Made by a program: the position numbers and the translations under genes
The notes under the pieces: generated by a model
Seen by the model: only the letters and a program-made list of their open reading frames with translations
Database searches by the model: none
Told to the model about the DNA's origin: nothing
In this document: positions 32,350-42,138 of the stretch, piece by piece
Position numbering within the stretch: the first letter of the stretch is position 1
How the letters are laid out: every line of letters starts with the position of its first letter
NCBI RefSeq assembly: GCF_018729455.1
Contig: NZ_JAHHZF010000006.1
Span: forward strand, 361,769 to 425,768
Direction: 5' to 3'
From: Prosthecodimorpha staleyi
GTDB taxonomy: Bacteria; Pseudomonadota; Alphaproteobacteria; Rhizobiales; Ancalomicrobiaceae
Length of the DNA: 64,000 nt

Positions 32350-34101
32350 ATGAGCCTCGTCAACGACCCGGACCTCGGGACCGGGGCCGATGCCGCGCCC
32401 GTCTTCGCCGGTACCGGCCAGGGCCGCACCTGGCGGGTGGCGGTCTGGATCGTGGCCGTGCTGGCCGCGCTGCCGCTCGTGGTCCTCGCCCTCGTCGCGA
32501 TCTTCCCCGTGGAGGCCGACGAGGGCACGTCGCCCTGGCTGCATCTGATCGGCACGGTGCTGCCCGGCGCGACCGTGACGACTTTTCTGCTGATGGCCGG
32601 AATCGGCTGCCTGACGGCCGCGATCGGGGTGACAACCGCCTGGATCGTCGCCACCTGCCGTTTCCCCGGCCGCGGCTTCCTGGAATGGGCGCTGCTGCTG
32701 CCGCTGGCGATCCCGACCTATATCGTCGCCTACGCGCATGTCGAAGTGCTCGACTTCACCGGCCCGGTGCAGAGCGCGATCCGCTGGCTGTTCGGCTTCA
32801 AGTCGGCCAAGGACTACTGGTTCCCGAACCCGCGCTCCCTGCCGAGCGCGATCTTCGTCATGAGCCTCGTGCTCTACCCCTATGTCTACATGACCACCCG
32901 GGCGATGTTCGCGCTGCAGTCGGCCGCGACCATCGATGTCGCCCGCACGCTCGGCGCGGGTCCCTGGCGGGTCTTCTTCCGCGTGGCGCTGCCGCTCGCC
33001 CGCCCGGCACTGGCCGTCGGCGTGACGCTGTCGCTGATGGAATGCCTCAACGATATCGGCGCGGTCGAATATCTCGGCGTCAAGACGCTGACCTTCTCGG
33101 TCTACGACACCTGGCTCAATCGCGGCAGCCTGTCGGGCGCGGCGCAGATCGCCTGCCTGATGCTCGCCGTGGTGTTCCTCCTGGTCTGGGCCGAGCGCCA
33201 TGCCCGGCGGCACCAGCGCTTCAGCCATGCGGCCTCGCGCAACCGGCCGATGGCGGGCTACCGGCTGTCCGGCAGCCACGCGGCGCTGGCCTTCGCGGCC
33301 TGCGCGCTGCCGGTGCTGCTCGGCTTCGTGGTGCCGGTCTCAGTGCTCGCCGACTATGCCTCGCGCCGGCTCGAAGTGCTGACCGATCCGGGCCTGATCC
33401 GCGCCGCCCGCAACAGCCTGGTCTTCGCCGCCGCGGCCGCGGCGCTGACCGTCGGCATCGGGCTGGTGCTGGCCTATGCGGTCCGCCTCAACCCGACGCG
33501 CACGGTGCGCGCGCTGGCCCGCGCCAGTTCGGTCGGCTACGCGGTGCCGGGCGCGGTGCTCGCCGTCGGCATCCTGCTGCCGCTGACCTATCTCGACAAC
33601 CGGCTGAACGAGGCGACCGCGCTGATCTTCGGCACCGGCGCCGGACTGGTGCTGGTCTCCTCCGGCGTCGGCCTGATCTACGCCTATGTGGTCCGCTTCC
33701 TGGCCGTCTCGATCGGCTCGATCGAATCCGGCCTCTCCAAGATCAGCCTGCATCTCGACATGGCCGCGCGCACACTCGGACGCACCGCCGAGCAGAGCCT
33801 CGTCGAGATCCACCTGCCGCTACTCAGGCCGGTGCTGGTCTCGGCCGGCCTGCTGGTCTTCGTCGACGCCATGAAGGAACTGCCGGCGACGCTGCTGCTG
33901 CGCCCCTTCAATGTCGAGACCCTGGCGACCTGGGTCTATGTGCAGGCCTCGCGCGAGGCGATTGGCGATGCCGCCCCGGCCGCGCTTGCCATCGTGCTGG
34001 TCGGCCTCCTGCCGCTGCTGGTGCTTTCGCGCATCGGCCGGACCGCCGAGCGCCACGGCGCCCGCTGGCGTGCCGCGGCGGCGGCCGAAGGCAACGCCTG
34101 A
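32350..34101 (+). CDS. fbpB: Ferric iron ABC transporter permease (FbpB type)
   Basis: The product is 583 residues with about 12 membrane segments in two fused halves, as in FbpB/SfuB permeases. Each half has an EAA-type loop that docks the ATPase: AARTLGRTAEQSLVEIHLPLLRP in the second, and ARTLGAGPWRVFFRVALPLARP in the first. It follows the binding-protein gene and is presumably co-transcribed. No ATP-binding subunit gene follows: the next gene is a convergent transketolase 40 bases away. The ATPase must be encoded elsewhere. Confidence 0.9.
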   Translation: MSLVNDPDLGTGADAAPVFAGTGQGRTWRVAVWIVAVLAALPLVVLALVAIFPVEADEGTSPWLHLIGTVLPGATVTTFLLMAGIGCLTAAIGVTTAWIVATCRFPGRGFLEWALLLPLAIPTYIVAYAHVEVLDFTGPVQSAIRWLFGFKSAKDYWFPNPRSLPSAIFVMSLVLYPYVYMTTRAMFALQSAATIDVARTLGAGPWRVFFRVALPLARPALAVGVTLSLMECLNDIGAVEYLGVKTLTFSVYDTWLNRGSLSGAAQIACLMLAVVFLLVWAERHARRHQRFSHAASRNRPMAGYRLSGSHAALAFAACALPVLLGFVVPVSVLADYASRRLEVLTDPGLIRAARNSLVFAAAAAALTVGIGLVLAYAVRLNPTRTVRALARASSVGYAVPGAVLAVGILLPLTYLDNRLNEATALIFGTGAGLVLVSSGVGLIYAYVVRFLAVSIGSIESGLSKISLHLDMAARTLGRTAEQSLVEIHLPLLRPVLVSAGLLVFVDAMKELPATLLLRPFNVETLATWVYVQASREAIGDAAPAALAIVLVGLLPLLVLSRIGRTAERHGARWRAAAAAEGNA

Positions 34102-34141
34102 CGCCCGACGGGATCGAGCGGGAGCCGGCGCCCCCCAGCCG

Positions 34142-36130
34142 TCAGGGTCGGGCCAGGCCCGCCCGGGTCGCCGCGACGACAGCCTCCGCCGTGACCCCGA
34201 AATGGCGGTAGAGCGCATCGGCCGGCCCGGAGGCGCCGAAGCCGGTCATGCCGACGAAGCCGCCGGCCTCGCCGATCCAGCGCTCCCAGCCGAACTTCAC
34301 CGCGGCCTCGACGGCGACGCGCACGGTTCCGGCGCCGAGCACGGCCGCGCGATAGTCGGCCGGTTGCGCTTCGAACAGTTCCCAGCAGGGCATCGAGACG
34401 ACCGCCGTCGGCACGCCCTCGGCCTGCAGGATAGCCCGCGCGGCGAGCGCGATCTGCACCTCCGAGCCGGTCGACAGCAGCGTCACGCGACGCGGGCCGC
34501 CCTCGGCCTCGGCAAGCACATAGGCGCCGCGCCGGCAGCGATTGTCCGGGCCGCCGTCGCGGCGCAGCATCGGCACCTGCTGGCGGGCGAAGATCAGCGA
34601 GACCGGTCCGGTGCGATGGTCGAGCGCGATCTCCCAGCATTCGGCGGTCTCGACCGCGTCGGCCGGTCGCATCACCAGCATGTTGGGCAGGGCGCGCAGG
34701 CCGGCCAGCATCTCGACCGGCTGGTGGGTCGGCCCGTTCTTGCCGATGCCGATCGAGTCGTGGCTGAACACGAACTTGACCGGCAGGCCCATCAGCGCCG
34801 CCATGCGCATGGCCGGCCGCTCATAATCGGAGAAGGGCAGATAGGTGACCGCGAGCGGGATCACGCCGCCATGCGCGGCGAGCCCGTTGGCGAGCGACCC
34901 CATGGCATGCTCGCGCACGCCGCAATGGATGTAGCGCCCGGCGCGGTCGGCGGCGTCGAAGGCAGCGAGCTGGCGCTTGTGGTTGGTCGGGGCCTCCAGA
35001 TCGGCGCAGCCGACCATCATCTCCGGCACGATGTCGTAGAGGAGCGCGGCGACATCGCTCGAGGTCTGGATCGAGAAGGCCGGCTGGCCTTCGTCCGCAA
35101 GACGAGCCTTGTGGGCCTGGAGCGCCGGACGCCAGCCCTCCGGCAGGTCCCCGGCCATCGTGCGCTCGAACAGGGCGCGGCGGTCGGCGTCGGCGCCGGC
35201 GAGCCGCGCCGCCCAGGCCGCGCGGGCCGACCGGCCCGGCTCCGCGGTACGCCGCCAGGCGGCGGCGACCCCGGCCGGCGTCTCGAAGGCGGCGCCGGTC
35301 CAGCCGAAGGCGGCCGCCATGGCGTCGCGATCGGCCGGGAACAGCTTGCCGGAATGGCCGCCGCGCTGGCCCTCCAGACGCGCCACGCCGCGCGCGATGA
35401 TGGTCCGGCAGGCGATCAGGGACGGCCGCGGATCGGCCTTGGCGAGCACGATCGCGGCATCGATCGCCGCGATGTCGTGACCGTCGATCTCGACGACGTG
35501 CCAGCCGGCGACGCGGAAGCGCTCGGCCACATCCTCGGAGATCGACAGTCGCGTCGCGCCGTCGTCGGTGATCGCGTTGTCGTCCCAGAAGAAGGTCAGA
35601 CGGCCGAGCCTCAAATGGCCGGCCAGCTGGATCACCTCCTGGCCGACGCCCTCCTGCAGGCAGCCGTCGCCGACGAAGGCCCAGGTGCGATGGTCGACCA
35701 GATCGCCGCCGAAGCGCGCGGCGAGATGCGCCTCGGCGATCGCCATGCCGAGCGCGTTGGCGATGCCCTGGCCGAGCGGCCCGGTGGTCGTCTCGATGCC
35801 GGCGGCGGGGTCATATTCCGGGTGGCCGGCGCAATGCGAACCGAGTTCGCGAAACCGCTTCACCTCGTCGAGGGAGATCTTCGCGTAGCCGGTCAGGTGG
35901 AGCAGCGCGTAGAGCAGCATCGAGCCGTGGCCGTTGGAGACGACCACGCGGTCGCGGTCGGCCCAGGTCGGGTCGGCGGGATCGAAGCGCAGGTGCCGCG
36001 TCGCGAGCACGGTCGCGATCTCGGCCATGCCGAGCGGCACGCCCTGATGCCCCTCCCCGGCCGCCAGGATGGCGTCGACGGCCAGAAAGCGGATGGCATG
36101 CGCCAACTCCTGCAGGGTTGCGGCGTCCAT
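34142..36130 (-). CDS. tkt: Transketolase
   Basis: The product is about 662 residues. It transfers two-carbon units in the pentose phosphate and Calvin-type pathways with thiamine diphosphate. The ThDP motif runs from GDGCLQEG to WDDNAITDDG (about residues 150-185). SNGHGSMLLYALLHLTGY near residue 65, FSHDSIGIGKNGPTHQPVE and HCGVREHAMG are conserved transketolase blocks. ATG at 36130 follows a GGGAGAG with good spacing; the ATG at 36139 directly abuts that sequence. No other Calvin or pentose-pathway genes are next to it. Confidence 0.93.
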   Translation of the reverse strand: MDAATLQELAHAIRFLAVDAILAAGEGHQGVPLGMAEIATVLATRHLRFDPADPTWADRDRVVVSNGHGSMLLYALLHLTGYAKISLDEVKRFRELGSHCAGHPEYDPAAGIETTTGPLGQGIANALGMAIAEAHLAARFGGDLVDHRTWAFVGDGCLQEGVGQEVIQLAGHLRLGRLTFFWDDNAITDDGATRLSISEDVAERFRVAGWHVVEIDGHDIAAIDAAIVLAKADPRPSLIACRTIIARGVARLEGQRGGHSGKLFPADRDAMAAAFGWTGAAFETPAGVAAAWRRTAEPGRSARAAWAARLAGADADRRALFERTMAGDLPEGWRPALQAHKARLADEGQPAFSIQTSSDVAALLYDIVPEMMVGCADLEAPTNHKRQLAAFDAADRAGRYIHCGVREHAMGSLANGLAAHGGVIPLAVTYLPFSDYERPAMRMAALMGLPVKFVFSHDSIGIGKNGPTHQPVEMLAGLRALPNMLVMRPADAVETAECWEIALDHRTGPVSLIFARQQVPMLRRDGGPDNRCRRGAYVLAEAEGGPRRVTLLSTGSEVQIALAARAILQAEGVPTAVVSMPCWELFEAQPADYRAAVLGAGTVRVAVEAAVKFGWERWIGEAGGFVGMTGFGASGPADALYRHFGVTAEAVVAATRAGLARP

Positions 36131-36305
36131 CTCCGGCATCTCTCCCGATCTTTTGCTTTGTACCGACACGCCTCCGGCCGCCGTCATGCGACAGCCGGCC
36201 GGAGGCGCGCGGGCCGCCATATTCCCCGGTCGAGGGCAAGGCGGAAAACGCAAAGAATGAAGGTCGAGATGAATTCAGTTCATGTTGCGCGGCCCGGCCG
36301 ACCGC

Positions 36306-39300
36306 TCACTGCAGGGCGAGCAGGCTGTCGGCCGGGACATAGCCGAGGCGACGCCCGTCGCGCGCGATCAGGGACCAGCCGTCGCGGCTTTCCACGACCC
36401 TGACCTGCATGCCGGCGGCGAGCGGCGCGCCGGCCGCGGCGCCGGATCGGGCGCCCGGGCCCGGCAGGGCCGCGATCGGGCGCAGCAGCACATGGGTCGG
36501 CCGGGCCGGAATCGCCTCGACAGCACTCGCCGCGGCCGGGTCTGCGGTCTCGGCGATCGGGCGGCCGATCGCGAAGGGCGCGCCGACGATTCGCATCTGC
36601 GGGGTCTGGTCGCGGCCGAAATGCGCCCGGCTGGTCGCCTGCACGGTCTTGAAGACGTAGCTCGACAGCTCGGTGACCAGGATCTCGCCATCGCCATCGG
36701 CATCCGCCTTGGCGAGCCCGTCGAGCACCGCATGGGTGAAGATGCCGTGGCCGCGATAGCCCTCGTTGGCGGCTTCGGTCTCGGCCGCCGCCGTGATGAT
36801 GGTCCGGCCGGTCGCCTTGATCAGGCGATCCATCGCGGTCGACCGCTCGATGCCGCGCACCGCCATCGAACCGCTCTCGCAGGCGTCGAACAGCAGCACC
36901 GACTTCAACGCCGGCACGGACGCAAACCAGGCCTGCCACTGCCGGCTCGCAATGCCGCCGGAGGTCACCGACGCGTCGCCCGCCGCCCCGAATCCGACCG
37001 GCAGGAAGTGGAACTCGCCATCCTCGGTCTTGCCGTGCCCGGCGAGGAAGAACACGAAGGTATCCTCCGGCCGGACCTCAGCGGCCAAGCCCTTGAAGGC
37101 CGCCTCGATGCCCTCCCGGGTCGCCTGACCGTCGAGGACGGTCACCACATTGACCTCCGAATAGACGTCCCGGCCCGCCGCCGACAGGGCGCGCGTCAGG
37201 CCGGTGGCGTCGGCGACCGCGAAATTCAGCCGGAACCGGCCGACCTCGTAGCGGTCGATGCCGATCGCCAGCACATGCAGCCGGGGCTTCGGCGCGGAGG
37301 CCGCGACCTTGCGGGTCACGGTGACGGCGGCGGCTTCCGAAGCGATCAGCCCGGCGGTGTTGTAGGCGATCGCGGTCACACGGTTCTCGCCCGGCGCCAG
37401 CGCGATCCGGCGGCGCAGGCGGGTCTCGCCCGACCGTGCGGCGGCCGGCCCCGGATCGCTGCCGACCACCGTGCCGCCGACGCGCCATTCGATCCGGCCA
37501 ATACCGCCGCCGCGATCGGTCAGCACGAGTTCGAGTTCGACCGTCTCGCCTTCGATGGCGCTGCGGTCCGCGCCGGGCGCGAAGCCGAGCGACGGGGCGG
37601 CGCCGGAGCCCGAGACGCGGTCGAGATCGAGCCGCCGGGCCGCCGCGGCGACGACGCCCTTCGGATCGCCGGCCAGCGAGGCCTGGACCAGGTCCGGCCG
37701 GTAGAGCGCGCCCTGCGCCTGTTCGATGCCGAAGACATCGAGCCCGCGCACGATCGACAATTGCCGGGCGCCGTCCGCCGAGGCCGCGAAGAAGCCCGCC
37801 GGCGTGATCGAGGCCCACTCGTCTCCGGCCAGGCCAACCATGGTGGCGAGCGGCCGGCCGTCCGGCAGGCGATAGAGCCGGGTCGTGCCGTCCGCCGACA
37901 GGAGCGCCAGGCGGTCGAAGGCCGGAGAAAGGCTGATCTGGCTTTCCACCGTCGCCGCCCCGACGCGGAACGAACCGATCCGCCGACGCCGCTCCACGTC
38001 CCACAGCACCACGCCGGCATCGCGACCGGCGAGCAGCGCGGCGAGCCGCCTGCCGTCCGGGCTGATACGGAAATCGAGCACGGCGGAACCGATGTCGGGC
38101 GTGATCGACGGCAGTTCCCTGCCGTCGGCGACGGTCCAGAGCCGGATCGTGTCGCGCGAGACCCCGGCCCCGCCGATGGCGGCCAGACCGGCCGCCTCGG
38201 CATAGCGCACGGAGCGGAAATCGGAGGCGAGATCCGTGTGGGTCTGTGTCTTGAAATCCCAGCGGCGCAGGATCGGGGTGATCGGCGCGCTCCACGATGC
38301 GCCCTCAAGGTCGATCGCGCCGACCATCGCGCCGCCGTTCGCGGCCATGAGGCCGTCGTCGCGGGAGCGTGCCCGGGGGGCCATCAGTTTCTTGCCGATC
38401 TCCTGGCCGGTCTTCGTATCGTAGAGGGTCCCGAAGATGTCGTTGTAGCTCTGGCTCGAGAAGGTCGGCGCCGATGGCCGGTGGAAGAGCCGGCCGCCAT
38501 CGGGCGTCAGCGCGACGAGGCCGGCATGCGGCACCGCCAGGATGCGGTGGGTGCCTGCCGGCAGGTCGACCAGGACCACGGGATCCTGCGAAGCCCCCGA
38601 GCGCGCCAGCGCCAGCATGCGGCCGTCGCGCGATTCCGACGCCGAGGTGACGGCATTGGTGCCGCCGAGCCGGATCGCCGCCCGGCGCTCGGCCCGGATC
38701 GGATCGGCCGGCCGGGACGGCATCCGGATCTCGAAGAGGTCGAGCATGCTTTCGTCGCGCCCGGCATCCTCGACCCGCTGGACCGCCAGCCAGCCGCCCT
38801 TCCGCCCGAGCTTCACGGCGGCGACGCGCCCGGCAACGGCGATCTCGCCCGCCGCGCCGCCGGCACCTTCGAGCACGATCCGGCCGGCCTCGGCGCGCGC
38901 GACGAGGTCGCCTCCGGCGTCGGCCGCCACATCGACGGCGGCGACATGGGCGGTGAGCCGGCGCCCGGTGGTCAGATCCCAATGCGAGACGCGCCGGCCG
39001 TCCCGATCGATCTGGACGAGGCGCCGCTCGTTCGGCAGCAGCGTGAAGCCGTCATCGGCCCCGAAGATATCGGACATGAACTGCCGGGTCGGATCCGCGA
39101 CATCGACGATGCGCGACCGGGATTGGAGCCGACCGCCGCCCTGCTCGGAATAGACGCTCTCGTAGACGATCAGCCGCCGGCCGCTCGCCGAGAAGGCGAC
39201 CGGGGTGCCGAAGCCGACCGACGCGGCGCTTGAGGCCGGGCCGCCGTCGACCGGCACCAGCGACAGCCGCGCGTTGGACGAGCCCTCGACGGCTTCCGAG

Positions 39301-40280
39301 AGGGCCAGCATGCGGCCGTCGGCGGAAAGCGTCGCGGCGCAGTCGCAGGTCCGGCGCAGCAGGGGCTGGCCGGAGGCGAGGTCCAGGACGATGGATTCGG
39401 TCAGTTCACGACCGCTCTCGTTCGCCCGGCGGCTCAAGAGCACCCGGCCGCCATCCTGCGACAGCGCCACGATGCGCGTCTCGGCAAAATCGCCCAGCCG
39501 GTCGTTCTGCCAGCCATCGAGCCCGACGCCGACCAGGCGGCCCCGTTCGTCCATGGCAATGGCGCGCCGGCCGTCGCCGGACACCAGGATATTGTAGGCG
39601 TTCGAAAGGGTGGATACCCGCACGCTCCGGCCGGAGCCGGTCAGGTCGGTCAGCACGAGCTCGGCGCTGTCGGTCGCGCGAGCAAAGCTCCCGCCGCCGG
39701 GGGCGAAGGCGATAACGCTGAGGCTGCCTGGATCGAAGGGCGCGATCGACGCGCCGGTGGCCGCATCGACGATGGAAAAGCGGGACGATCCGTCCACGGT
39801 TTCGAAGCGCGCGGCGAGGACGCGCCCGCCTGGATCGAGGGCGATCTGCTGACCCCTCGGGCCGCCCAGGATTCGCACCGGCGGACCCTGCTGCAGGCCG
39901 GTCGCAAGATCGAAGAAGATCACATAGGGGTCGCTGCCCCGGCCGACCATGGCGCCGCGCTCCGGGCCGGCGAAATGGATCGACCGGACCTCCGTCCGGC
40001 GGTCGAACAGGCGGTAGGTACGGATCAGGCGGCCGGTCTCGGCGTCCCAGAGCTTGGCCTCGGCATCCTCGGAGACGGTCAGGAGGCGGCGTTCGTCGGG
40101 CGAGAAGGCCACCGAACGGATCGGTTGGCGGTGCCCGGTCGGCAGGCGGAGTTCGAATGCGGCCTTGGGCGCGACAGCCGGTGTCGAGGCGGGGCGCCCC
40201 TGCGCAAGCGCCTCCGGCGCGGCCAGCACGATACCGGCCAGCATGGCAAGGGCCCCCGAAGCAATCCTGCGCAGCACCAT
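36306..40280 (-). CDS. Secreted WD40-repeat protein with C-terminal caspase (C14) and SH3 domains
   Basis: The product is 1324 residues. A signal peptide (GALAMLAGIVLAAPEALAQG) is followed by WD40-type beta-propeller repeats: GHRQPIRSVAFSPDERRLLT and several weaker ones, to about residue 830. An Ig-like linker follows (VELELVLTDRGGGIG). The peptidase C14 domain (about 1010-1230) has His1082 in FFLAGHGKT and the nucleophile Cys1134 in LLFDACESG. An SH3-like domain ends the protein (MQVRVVESRDGWSLI). A GGAGG precedes the start. The role of such exported caspase-like proteins is not known. Confidence 0.85.
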   Translation of the reverse strand: MVLRRIASGALAMLAGIVLAAPEALAQGRPASTPAVAPKAAFELRLPTGHRQPIRSVAFSPDERRLLTVSEDAEAKLWDAETGRLIRTYRLFDRRTEVRSIHFAGPERGAMVGRGSDPYVIFFDLATGLQQGPPVRILGGPRGQQIALDPGGRVLAARFETVDGSSRFSIVDAATGASIAPFDPGSLSVIAFAPGGGSFARATDSAELVLTDLTGSGRSVRVSTLSNAYNILVSGDGRRAIAMDERGRLVGVGLDGWQNDRLGDFAETRIVALSQDGGRVLLSRRANESGRELTESIVLDLASGQPLLRRTCDCAATLSADGRMLALSEAVEGSSNARLSLVPVDGGPASSAASVGFGTPVAFSASGRRLIVYESVYSEQGGGRLQSRSRIVDVADPTRQFMSDIFGADDGFTLLPNERRLVQIDRDGRRVSHWDLTTGRRLTAHVAAVDVAADAGGDLVARAEAGRIVLEGAGGAAGEIAVAGRVAAVKLGRKGGWLAVQRVEDAGRDESMLDLFEIRMPSRPADPIRAERRAAIRLGGTNAVTSASESRDGRMLALARSGASQDPVVLVDLPAGTHRILAVPHAGLVALTPDGGRLFHRPSAPTFSSQSYNDIFGTLYDTKTGQEIGKKLMAPRARSRDDGLMAANGGAMVGAIDLEGASWSAPITPILRRWDFKTQTHTDLASDFRSVRYAEAAGLAAIGGAGVSRDTIRLWTVADGRELPSITPDIGSAVLDFRISPDGRRLAALLAGRDAGVVLWDVERRRRIGSFRVGAATVESQISLSPAFDRLALLSADGTTRLYRLPDGRPLATMVGLAGDEWASITPAGFFAASADGARQLSIVRGLDVFGIEQAQGALYRPDLVQASLAGDPKGVVAAAARRLDLDRVSGSGAAPSLGFAPGADRSAIEGETVELELVLTDRGGGIGRIEWRVGGTVVGSDPGPAAARSGETRLRRRIALAPGENRVTAIAYNTAGLIASEAAAVTVTRKVAASAPKPRLHVLAIGIDRYEVGRFRLNFAVADATGLTRALSAAGRDVYSEVNVVTVLDGQATREGIEAAFKGLAAEVRPEDTFVFFLAGHGKTEDGEFHFLPVGFGAAGDASVTSGGIASRQWQAWFASVPALKSVLLFDACESGSMAVRGIERSTAMDRLIKATGRTIITAAAETEAANEGYRGHGIFTHAVLDGLAKADADGDGEILVTELSSYVFKTVQATSRAHFGRDQTPQMRIVGAPFAIGRPIAETADPAAASAVEAIPARPTHVLLRPIAALPGPGARSGAAAGAPLAAGMQVRVVESRDGWSLIARDGRRLGYVPADSLLALQ

Positions 40281-40431
40281 ACGATCCTCCGGCCAATCTG
40301 ACAGGAAGGTGACGGCTGCGGTCGGATTGGGCAAGGGGACCGGGTCCCCGGCCCCGCCAAAGCGATTGGGACCCTCGGCCGGCCAGCCCCTCGACGCCGG
40401 GTTGCCGGTACGGCCGGCCGGACGATCGGCT

Positions 40432-40896
40432 TCAGAAGTCCAGCCGCGCGTTGTCGATCACCTCCTTCATCACGAAGAAGGTGCGCGTCTGGCGCACGCC
40501 CGGCAGCGCGATCAGCTGTTCGCCATGCAGGCGGTTGAAGTCGGCGATGTCGCGGACGCGGATCTTCAGGAAGAAGTCGAAGTCGCCGGCGACCAGATGG
40601 CAGTCGAGCACGAAGGGCAGTTGCCGGATCGCCAGTTCGAAGGCGCCGAAGCTCTCCGGCGTCGAGCGGTCCAGTTCGACGCCGACCATCACCAGCGTGC
40701 CGCGATCGACCTTGTCGGGCGCGATCTCGGCGCGGACCGAGCGGATGTAGCCTTCCTCGAACAGCCGCCGGGTACGCCGATGGCAGGTCGCCGCGCTGAC
40801 ATGGACGAGGTCCGCCAACTCGGCATTGCTGATCCGGCCATCCTCTTGCAGATGCTGGAGAATCCGGCGATCGACGCGATCGAGACCATCGGGCAT
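40432..40896 (-). CDS. Lrp/AsnC-family regulator, probably of acdS
   Basis: The product is 154 residues. An N-terminal helix-turn-helix (ISNAELADLVHVSAATCHRRTRRL) is followed by the RAM effector domain (LDRSTPESFGAFELAI, then VAGDFDFFLKIRV). It is divergently transcribed from ACC deaminase with 153 bases between the starts. This acdR-acdS arrangement is known in several Proteobacteria, where the Lrp-type protein activates acdS in response to ACC. That role is inferred here from position. Confidence 0.88.
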   Translation of the reverse strand: MPDGLDRVDRRILQHLQEDGRISNAELADLVHVSAATCHRRTRRLFEEGYIRSVRAEIAPDKVDRGTLVMVGVELDRSTPESFGAFELAIRQLPFVLDCHLVAGDFDFFLKIRVRDIADFNRLHGEQLIALPGVRQTRTFFVMKEVIDNARLDF

Positions 40897-40899
40897 GAA

Positions 40900-40959
40900 A
40901 GAATCTTCCGAAAATTCTATCTTACTGATCTCAATCTCTCATGAACGAGTGAAATCATG
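40900..40959. promoter_or_regulatory. Inverted repeats in the Lrp-acdS divergent promoter region
   Basis: Two imperfect dyads lie here: AGAAT-N9-ATTCT at 40900-40918 and CATGA-N10-TCATG at 40940-40959. Both sit in an AT-rich stretch between the divergent regulator and ACC deaminase genes, where an Lrp-type regulator is expected to bind. The arms are short, so the assignment is tentative. Confidence 0.4.
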
Positions 40960-41049
40960 CAAGATACGTCCTCCAACGGGCATGACTTTGAGAGGACGTT
41001 TCTTCGGCAAATTGCTAGGGTCCGGCTGTCCTTCCTCCCGGAGCCCGCC

Positions 41050-42069
41050 ATGCTGCGCCTCGACCGTTTCGAAAAATATCCCCTCACCTTCGGCCCGACC
41101 CCGATCGAGCATCTGCCGCGCCTGACCGCGGCGCTCGGCGGCAAGGTGCAGATCTACGCCAAGCGCGACGACTGCAATTCGGGTCTCGCGATGGGCGGCA
41201 ACAAGCTCCGGAAGCTCGAATATATCGTGCCGGACGCGATCGCGGCCGGTGCCGACACGCTGGTCTCGATCGGCGGCGTGCAGTCCAACCACACCCGCAT
41301 GGTCGCCGCGACCGCGGCCAAGATCGGCATGAAATGCGTCGTCATCCAGGAGAGCTGGGTGCCGCACGAGGACGCCGTCTATGACCGCGTCGGCAACATC
41401 CTGATGACCCGCCTGATGGGCGCCGACAGCCGCATCATGCCCGACGGCTTCGACATCGGCATCCGCAAGAGCTGGGAAGACGCGATCCAGTCGGTCAAGG
41501 ATGCCGGCGGCAAACCCTACGGCATCCCGGCCGGCGCCTCGGTGCACAAATATGGCGGCCTCGGTTATGTCGGCTTCGCCGAAGAGGTGCGCCGCCAGGA
41601 GGCCGAGCTCGGCTTCAAGTTCGACTACATCATCGTCTGCGTGGTCACCGGCTCGACCCAGGCCGGCATGATCGTCGGCTTCGCGGCCGACGACCGCGCC
41701 GACCGCGTCATCGGCATCGACGCCTCCGGCACCCCGGCGCAGACCCGCAGCCAGGTGCGCGAGATCGTCGATCGGACCGCCGATCTGGTCGAACTCGGTC
41801 GCGCCGTGCGCGACGACGAGATCGTCATCCTGGAAGACTACGCCTATCCGGCCTATGGCGTGCCCTCGAAGGAGACCAACGAGGCCATCCGGCTCGCCGC
41901 CCGCACCGAGGCGATGATCACGGACCCGGTCTACGAGGGCAAGTCGATGCAGGGCATGATCGACCTCGTGCACAAGGGCTATTTCCCGGAAGGCTCGCGC
42001 GTGCTCTACGCCCATCTCGGCGGCGCACCGGCCCTCAACGGCTACGCCTACACCTATCGCAACGGCTGA
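41050..42069 (+). CDS. acdS: 1-aminocyclopropane-1-carboxylate (ACC) deaminase
   Basis: The product is 339 residues, one or two longer than typical AcdS. It cleaves ACC, the plant ethylene precursor, to 2-oxobutanoate and ammonia. Family residues are the PLP Lys52 ([11 protein letters not shown]), Tyr295-Glu296 (DPVYEGKSM) and Leu323 (AHLGG). The Glu and Leu distinguish true ACC deaminase from D-cysteine desulfhydrase homologues. The chosen ATG gives the family N-terminus [18 protein letters not shown]; an in-frame ATG at 40957 is less likely. The gene suggests association with plants or with plant-derived ACC. Confidence 0.93.
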   Translation: MLRLDRFEKYPLTFGPTPIEHLPRLTAALGGKVQIYAKRDDCNSGLAMGGNKLRKLEYIVPDAIAAGADTLVSIGGVQSNHTRMVAATAAKIGMKCVVIQESWVPHEDAVYDRVGNILMTRLMGADSRIMPDGFDIGIRKSWEDAIQSVKDAGGKPYGIPAGASVHKYGGLGYVGFAEEVRRQEAELGFKFDYIIVCVVTGSTQAGMIVGFAADDRADRVIGIDASGTPAQTRSQVREIVDRTADLVELGRAVRDDEIVILEDYAYPAYGVPSKETNEAIRLAARTEAMITDPVYEGKSMQGMIDLVHKGYFPEGSRVLYAHLGGAPALNGYAYTYRNG

Positions 42070-42094
42070 GCCTGCCCGCCGAAACGAGGCAACA

Positions 42095-42120
42095 CGGCCA
42101 TGCCGACCCCGGCATGGCCG
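42095..42120. terminator. Bidirectional hairpin between acdS and the IalB gene
   Basis: A perfect inverted repeat CGGCCATGCCG-ACCC-CGGCATGGCCG lies between the two convergent stop codons and is followed by TTCT. It would fold into a strong stem-loop in either RNA strand, a usual bidirectional terminator arrangement, although there is no long T-run. Confidence 0.65.
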
Positions 42121-42138
42121 TTCTGCTGCCGGGATCCG

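Noticed and set aside
36282..39233. 983-codon plus-strand frame antisense to the caspase gene
   Set aside because: It is composition-driven. The minus strand has an intact signal peptide, propeller repeats and caspase dyad.
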